DNA from: Frankiaceae bacterium
GTDB taxonomy: Bacteria; Actinomycetota; Actinomycetes; JAFAQI01
DNA length: 11,303 bases
Reading direction: 5' to 3'
NCBI GenBank assembly: GCA_030840545.1
Contig: JAVEEH010000261.1
Span: forward strand, 1 to 11,303
Shown: positions 7,762 through 11,303 of the stretch, in pieces
Position numbering within the stretch: position 1 is the stretch's first letter
Layout: each line of letters starts with the position of its first letter
The notes under the pieces: generated by a model
Database searches by the model: none
What the model was told of the DNA's origin: nothing
The model's input: the letters and a program-made list of their open reading frames with translations, nothing else
Made by a program: the position numbers and the translations under genes

Positions 7762-8918
7762 GAGAACACCCCCAGCAGGAGGCCGTCGATCGTCGTGCCC
7801 GGCGCCCAGCGGGTGACGGCACGCGGCACCTTCGGCACCTTCAGGCCCTTGGGCAGCGAGCCGCCGGGCCCTGAGTCGGCGCCGGCCCGGGAAGGCCGCG
7901 CGCGGGCGGCGGCCCCGCCCCCCGGGCCGAACGTCTGCAGGAGCGAGGCGGCCGAAACGTCCAGGGTCAGCGAGAGGTTTCCGTAGTCGCCGAAGTACTC
8001 GTTCTCCACGGTGTCGGCGGTCGGGTAGGTGAGCAGTACGCCGAGGGTCTCCGGGATGACGCTGCCCACCTTGGCGAGCTGTGACAGCGTCGGCTGCAGG
8101 TTGCGCAGGTTGGCCACCAGGTCGGCGTGCGAGGCGTTGACGACGTGTGCGGCTACGTCGCCGAGGTGCTGCACCGACACGAGCATCGTCGTCAGCCGCT
8201 GCCGGTCGTCGGCAAGGATCCGGACGGCGCCCGGCACCCGATCGAGTGCGTTGACGAGAGACGCCTCCTGCCGGCGTACGGTCCGGGTCAGCGTGTCGAG
8301 ACCCTCGAGCGCGCGGATGATCGCCGCCTTCTGCGCGTCGAGACCGGCGACGAACACGTTGAGGTTGTCGAGCAGGTCGCGGGTGACGCCGGTGCGACCG
8401 GACAGCGCCGTCGCCAGCTCGTGGGTGATCGTGTGCAGCTGGCTCACGCCGCCACCGTTGAGCAGCATCGACAGTGCGCCGAGGACCTCCTCCACGCTGG
8501 CGTCGGTGTTCGTGCGATCGAGTCCGATGACCGCGCCGTTCACCAGGTGGCCGCTGGGCGGCACGGCGGTCGGAGCCTCGAGCTCGACGAACTTTTCGCC
8601 CAGGACGCTGGTCTGCTCGACACGGGCGATGGTGTTGGCGGGCAGGTGCACCGAGTCGCGCAGCTGGCAGGCGACGACGGCGTGGCGACCTTCGACCGCG
8701 ATGCTCTTCACGTGGCCCACCGTCGCGCCGTTGACCTTCACCGCGGAGTAGGGCACGAGGTCGAGCACGTCGCCGAACCGGACGTTGACGGTGTAGGTGT
8801 GCGCTCCGGTCCCGGCGGCGCCAGGTAGGGGCAACGAGTAGACGCCGTGGAAGCCGCAGCCGGCCGCACCCAGGGCGGTGGCAAGGCCGATGCCGACGAG
8901 GCGGATGAGGCGTCTCAC
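7758..8918 (-). CDS. mceE: MceE-type lipoprotein (MCE/MlaD family)
   Basis: Starting at the GTG at 8918, the 386-aa product begins with a basic n-region and hydrophobic stretch ending in LGAAGC, a lipobox with Cys21 as the lipidated residue (Ala at -3 is tolerated but not the most common). The following GFHGVYSLPLPG is typical of MceE proteins. The MCE domain spans about 41-115 (VKVNGATVGHV, VLGEKFVEL). A helical region runs to about 290, then a Gly/Ala/Pro-rich tail (about 331-366). Lipidation fits the known role of MceE as the lipoprotein member of the complex. GGAGG lies 6 nt before the GTG, which overlaps the mceD stop (GTGA). The open frame upstream of 8918 lies within mceD and is not used. 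Confidence 0.93.
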   Translation of the reverse strand: MRRLIRLVGIGLATALGAAGCGFHGVYSLPLPGAAGTGAHTYTVNVRFGDVLDLVPYSAVKVNGATVGHVKSIAVEGRHAVVACQLRDSVHLPANTIARVEQTSVLGEKFVELEAPTAVPPSGHLVNGAVIGLDRTNTDASVEEVLGALSMLLNGGGVSQLHTITHELATALSGRTGVTRDLLDNLNVFVAGLDAQKAAIIRALEGLDTLTRTVRRQEASLVNALDRVPGAVRILADDRQRLTTMLVSVQHLGDVAAHVVNASHADLVANLRNLQPTLSQLAKVGSVIPETLGVLLTYPTADTVENEYFGDYGNLSLTLDVSAASLLQTFGPGGGAAARARPSRAGADSGPGGSLPKGLKVPKVPRAVTRWAPGTTIDGLLLGVFS

Positions 8919-9997
8919 CGCTTGCCTCCAGACGCCGGCAGCGGGAGGTTCTTCAGCGGCTTGAGCTGGTCGAGGCACTGCTGCGGGTCGCCGCCGACCG
9001 ACTGGTAGAGCTGGCAGACGAACAGCGCGGGGTTGTCGGTGACGACGTTGTCGAAGCGCGCGTTGTAGGTGCGTGCCGACGGCGTGTACATGTGCGGGTA
9101 GTTGCTGATGCCGACGGCGCCGAAGTCGACCATGTGCGCCAGCAGCACCCGCTCGCGGGCAAGGATGTTGGCGACCTTGGTCAGCGCGCTGACGTCCGTC
9201 GCGAGCGCGCCGCGGTTGTCCTTGATGAAGCTCGCAACCTCGTTGAGCGCGATCCCCAGGTTGTGCAGTGCGGCCGAGAACGAGGCGCTCTCGTCGGCGA
9301 GCTGCTGGGAGACGTCGGCGAGGTCGGTGGTGAACGTCCGTGTCTCGCTGTCGTGCCGGGCCAGCTCGGTGGTGAACGACTGCAGGTTGCGCACGGTCGA
9401 GAACAAGGCGTCGCGGTTGTCTCCCAGCGTGCCCATGAGCTGGGAGAGGCGAACGATCGTCGTGTGCCCCTGCGTACCCTCTCCGCGCAGGTTGGCGGCG
9501 CCGACGGAGATCGCGCGCCCGAGGGCGCCCGTGCTGTTGGCGCCCTCCGGGCCGAGCGCCTTGGACAGCTCGACGAGGTTGCCGGTGAGCTGGTCGAGCT
9601 CGACCGGGATCTGCGTGCGCGCGAGCGGGATCGTTGCGTGGTCGGCGAGCACCGGTCCACCGCTGTAGACCGGGCTGAGCTCGATGACGCGGTCCGCGAC
9701 GAGCGTGGGCTCGTCGACAACGGCGAACGCGCCGGCCGGCACCTTGCGTTTGGCGTCATAGCGGAGCACGACGCGGACGCGATCCCCGACCGGGGTCACG
9801 GACGTGACGGTGCCGATCTTGATGCCGAGCACGTCGACCTCGGAGCCGGGGTAGAGGTGCACGGCGAGCGGCAGGTAGGCGACCGCGGTCTTCTGCGCCG
9901 GTGGTGTGAAGAGCTGGATCCCGATGAAGACGATGGCAGCAAGTGCGACCACCAGTGCGATGACCTTGGTGGCGACGCTGTTGAGGATGGCGTTCAT
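8915..9997 (-). CDS. mceD: MceD-type substrate-binding protein (MCE/MlaD family)
   Basis: The 360-aa protein starts at the ATG at 9997, which overlaps the mceC stop by 4 nt (ATGA). The frame is open for 50 more codons upstream, but these lie in mceC and lack the family's N-terminus. It has a transmembrane anchor (about 11-30), an MCE domain (about 38-111, with YPGSEVDVLGIKIGTVTSV) and a long helical region to about 290. The C-terminal segment carries Cys328 and Cys341, possibly a disulfide. It should form part of the MCE hexamer/tunnel for hydrophobic substrates. The D letter is assigned from operon order: between an MceC-like protein and the lipoprotein MceE. It is shorter than the mycobacterial Mce1D. 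Confidence 0.92.
   Translation of the reverse strand: MNAILNSVATKVIALVVALAAIVFIGIQLFTPPAQKTAVAYLPLAVHLYPGSEVDVLGIKIGTVTSVTPVGDRVRVVLRYDAKRKVPAGAFAVVDEPTLVADRVIELSPVYSGGPVLADHATIPLARTQIPVELDQLTGNLVELSKALGPEGANSTGALGRAISVGAANLRGEGTQGHTTIVRLSQLMGTLGDNRDALFSTVRNLQSFTTELARHDSETRTFTTDLADVSQQLADESASFSAALHNLGIALNEVASFIKDNRGALATDVSALTKVANILARERVLLAHMVDFGAVGISNYPHMYTPSARTYNARFDNVVTDNPALFVCQLYQSVGGDPQQCLDQLKPLKNLPLPASGGKR
8925..8929 (-). promoter_or_regulatory. Ribosome binding site of mceE
   Basis: GGAGG on the minus strand lies 6 nt before the GTG at 8918. It selects that start over any upstream codon in the same open frame. Confidence 0.7.
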
Positions 9998-11082
9998 CGG
10001 CCCCGCCCCCCTTGCGCGACGGCGCGTTGGGCCGCACCCACGCCGAGCAGATCGCCGAGGGTGCGGGGTCGGGCAGCGGACACCTTCGGGCTCGCACCGC
10101 CGACCTGGATCGGGTTGGTTGCGTTGATGGCCGTGCCGTCGAACCACGGGCCCGAGCCGGTGGCGTCGACCTCGCCACGGAGGAAGACGTAGAGCTCCTT
10201 GACGATCTGGTCGAGGTTGTCCTGGTGCGCGTTGAGGACGGCCAGCACGTCGTGGAGCTGCTGCAGCGCCGGCTTCAAGGTCGCTTGGTTGTCGTGCACC
10301 AGGCCGGTCAGCTGTTGGGCCATCGCGCTGGTGTTGGCCAGCAGTGAGTCGATGACCGCCCGGCGCTGCTGGAGCATCACCAGGAGCTGGTCCCCGGCGC
10401 CGAAGATCTTGGTGAAGTCCTGCCGGCGTTGGGCGAGCACGCCGGTGAGCACGTCGGCCCGCTTGAGCAGCTCGGTCAGCTGCCCGTCACGGGACGCGAT
10501 CGTCTGCGAGAGCCGGGACAGCCCACCGAGCATCGACCGCACGGCAAGCGGTGAGTCCTTGAACGTCGTGGCCAACGTGTCGAGCGCCGTGGCCAGCTGC
10601 TTGGTGTCGATCGCGCCCACGGTCGTGGCCAACCCCTGGAAGGCCGGCTCGATGTCGAACGGCTGTCTCGTCTGCGTGAGCGGGAGCTCGCGGCTGCCGG
10701 GCCAGCTGCCCGGACCGGCGGGGGTGAGCGAGAGGTACTTGTTGCCCAGCAGCGTGGCGATCTGGATCGACGCGGTCGACTGCATGCCGAGATGCACGCC
10801 GCCGCTGGTGATGTTGAAGCCGATCCGAACGTGCGTGCCTTCGAGGCCGACGCTCGTCACCTTGCCGACGACGACGCCGCCGACCATCACCCGGTCGCCC
10901 TTGCGCAGCCCCTCGGCCCGCATGAACGCAGCGCTGTAGGCGTGGCCCGAGGTGAACGGCAACTTGTCGATGTTGAACGACAGCAAAAGGAGCACGGCCA
11001 TGAGACTGAGGAAGACGACGCCGATGGGCACTGGCTCCATCTCGCGGAACGGCTTCAGGTAGAGCCAGTTGGGTCGCCTCAC
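9994..11082 (-). CDS. mceC: MceC-type substrate-binding protein (MCE/MlaD family)
   Basis: The 362-aa product from the GTG at 11082 starts VRRPNWLYLKPF, then a transmembrane anchor (about 18-38), an MCE domain (about 46-123, with LRKGDRVMVGGVVVGKV and LLGNKYLSL), and a long alpha-helical region to about 305. The tail ends in TLGDLLGVG, common in MceC proteins. The GTG overlaps the mceB stop as GTGA, the same coupling used at the other junctions, so it is preferred to a start ten codons upstream in the same frame. Its size is close to that of the sterol-importing Mce4C of mycobacteria, though size alone does not show substrate. Confidence 0.92.
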   Translation of the reverse strand: MRRPNWLYLKPFREMEPVPIGVVFLSLMAVLLLLSFNIDKLPFTSGHAYSAAFMRAEGLRKGDRVMVGGVVVGKVTSVGLEGTHVRIGFNITSGGVHLGMQSTASIQIATLLGNKYLSLTPAGPGSWPGSRELPLTQTRQPFDIEPAFQGLATTVGAIDTKQLATALDTLATTFKDSPLAVRSMLGGLSRLSQTIASRDGQLTELLKRADVLTGVLAQRRQDFTKIFGAGDQLLVMLQQRRAVIDSLLANTSAMAQQLTGLVHDNQATLKPALQQLHDVLAVLNAHQDNLDQIVKELYVFLRGEVDATGSGPWFDGTAINATNPIQVGGASPKVSAARPRTLGDLLGVGAAQRAVAQGGRGR

Positions 11083-11303
11083 TTGGGCACCCCCACCGGA
11101 TTGATGTGGCACCGCTTCGCCGAGTTGATCTGGAACGGTGTCTCGGTGCCGTCGGGCCGGATGAAGTTGACGGCACAGACATAGAAGTTGAGGAACGCGC
11201 CGTAGCTTGCCTCCGGCGTCGCCACCTTGAGCTTGAACGGCGTGTAGGTGAGGAAGTGCTGGATCAGTTTGCGGCTCGCGGGCGCGTTCAAGCCCTCCGC
11301 GAG
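11079..11303 (-). CDS. mceB: MceB-type protein, C-terminal 74 codons only (cut by window edge)
   Basis: The frame is open to the right edge and encodes the last 74 residues of a protein. It contains a YGAFLNFYVCAVNF segment and a C-terminal KRCHINPVGVPK, typical of the ends of MceB proteins. The two cysteines resemble the conserved pair in MCE C-termini. The MCE domain itself is outside the window. Identity as MceB is from order, directly before mceC, and tail similarity. Its stop overlaps the mceC start by 4 nt. Confidence 0.8.
   Translation of the reverse strand, partial: LAEGLNAPASRKLIQHFLTYTPFKLKVATPEASYGAFLNFYVCAVNFIRPDGTETPFQINSAKRCHINPVGVPK

Noticed and set aside
9998..10147. 50-residue N-terminal extension of MceD
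   Set aside because: It is Arg/Pro-rich, falls inside mceC, and lacks the anchor that starts MCE proteins. The ATG at 9997 gives the usual N-terminus and a 4-nt overlap.
9092..10192. 366-codon plus-strand open frame opposite mceD and the end of mceC
   Set aside because: It is rich in Val/Arg/Asp/Gly with no domain, and lies wholly antisense to genes with clear MCE domains and coupled starts. It is taken as a GC-skew artefact.

Overview
The window is high-GC DNA with dense, mostly overlapping genes and many GTG starts. It carries the distal part of an mce operon, the lipid/sterol import operon typical of Actinomycetota (mycobacteria, rhodococci, Nocardioides and relatives). I cannot place it to genus. 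No RNA gene, mobile element, CRISPR array or frameshift was seen; the region reads as ordinary, intact actinobacterial DNA.

Left half (about 1-5290), a small catabolic cluster. Three plus-strand genes follow one another closely: an NAD(P)-type aldehyde dehydrogenase (98-1558), a zinc-dependent alcohol dehydrogenase (1581-2633) and an isochorismatase-like hydrolase (2636-3247) whose three usual catalytic residues all appear to be substituted. An epoxide-hydrolase-type alpha/beta hydrolase (4061-3219, minus) meets them tail to tail with a 29-nt overlap. It is divergent from an acyl-CoA dehydrogenase (4114-5286, plus).

The clearest regulatory signal is a pair of near-identical sites. The palindrome CTGACG-N3-CGTCAG occurs just upstream of the aldehyde dehydrogenase (70-84) and in the divergent hydrolase/acyl-CoA dehydrogenase intergenic region (4085-4099). 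In both places it is followed by a TAnnnT -10-like box placed exactly 6 nt before a GTG start. This suggests two leaderless promoters controlled by one regulator, probably TetR-like and not encoded in this window.

Right half (about 5310-11303, all minus strand), the distal end of an mce operon read right to left: the C-terminus of MceB (cut by the window edge), MceC, MceD, the lipoprotein MceE, MceF, then two Mce-associated membrane proteins. Every junction is a 4-nt GTGA/ATGA overlap except MceF to the first associated protein, which overlaps by 34 nt. The YrbE permeases, MceA and the operon promoter should lie beyond the right edge.

Working model (inference): the Mce complex brings a hydrophobic substrate across the envelope. 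The neighbouring hydrolase, alcohol and aldehyde dehydrogenases and acyl-CoA dehydrogenase would take part in its oxidation. The mce operon and the acyl-CoA dehydrogenase are convergent, so they do not share a promoter here; the link is by proximity and theme only.
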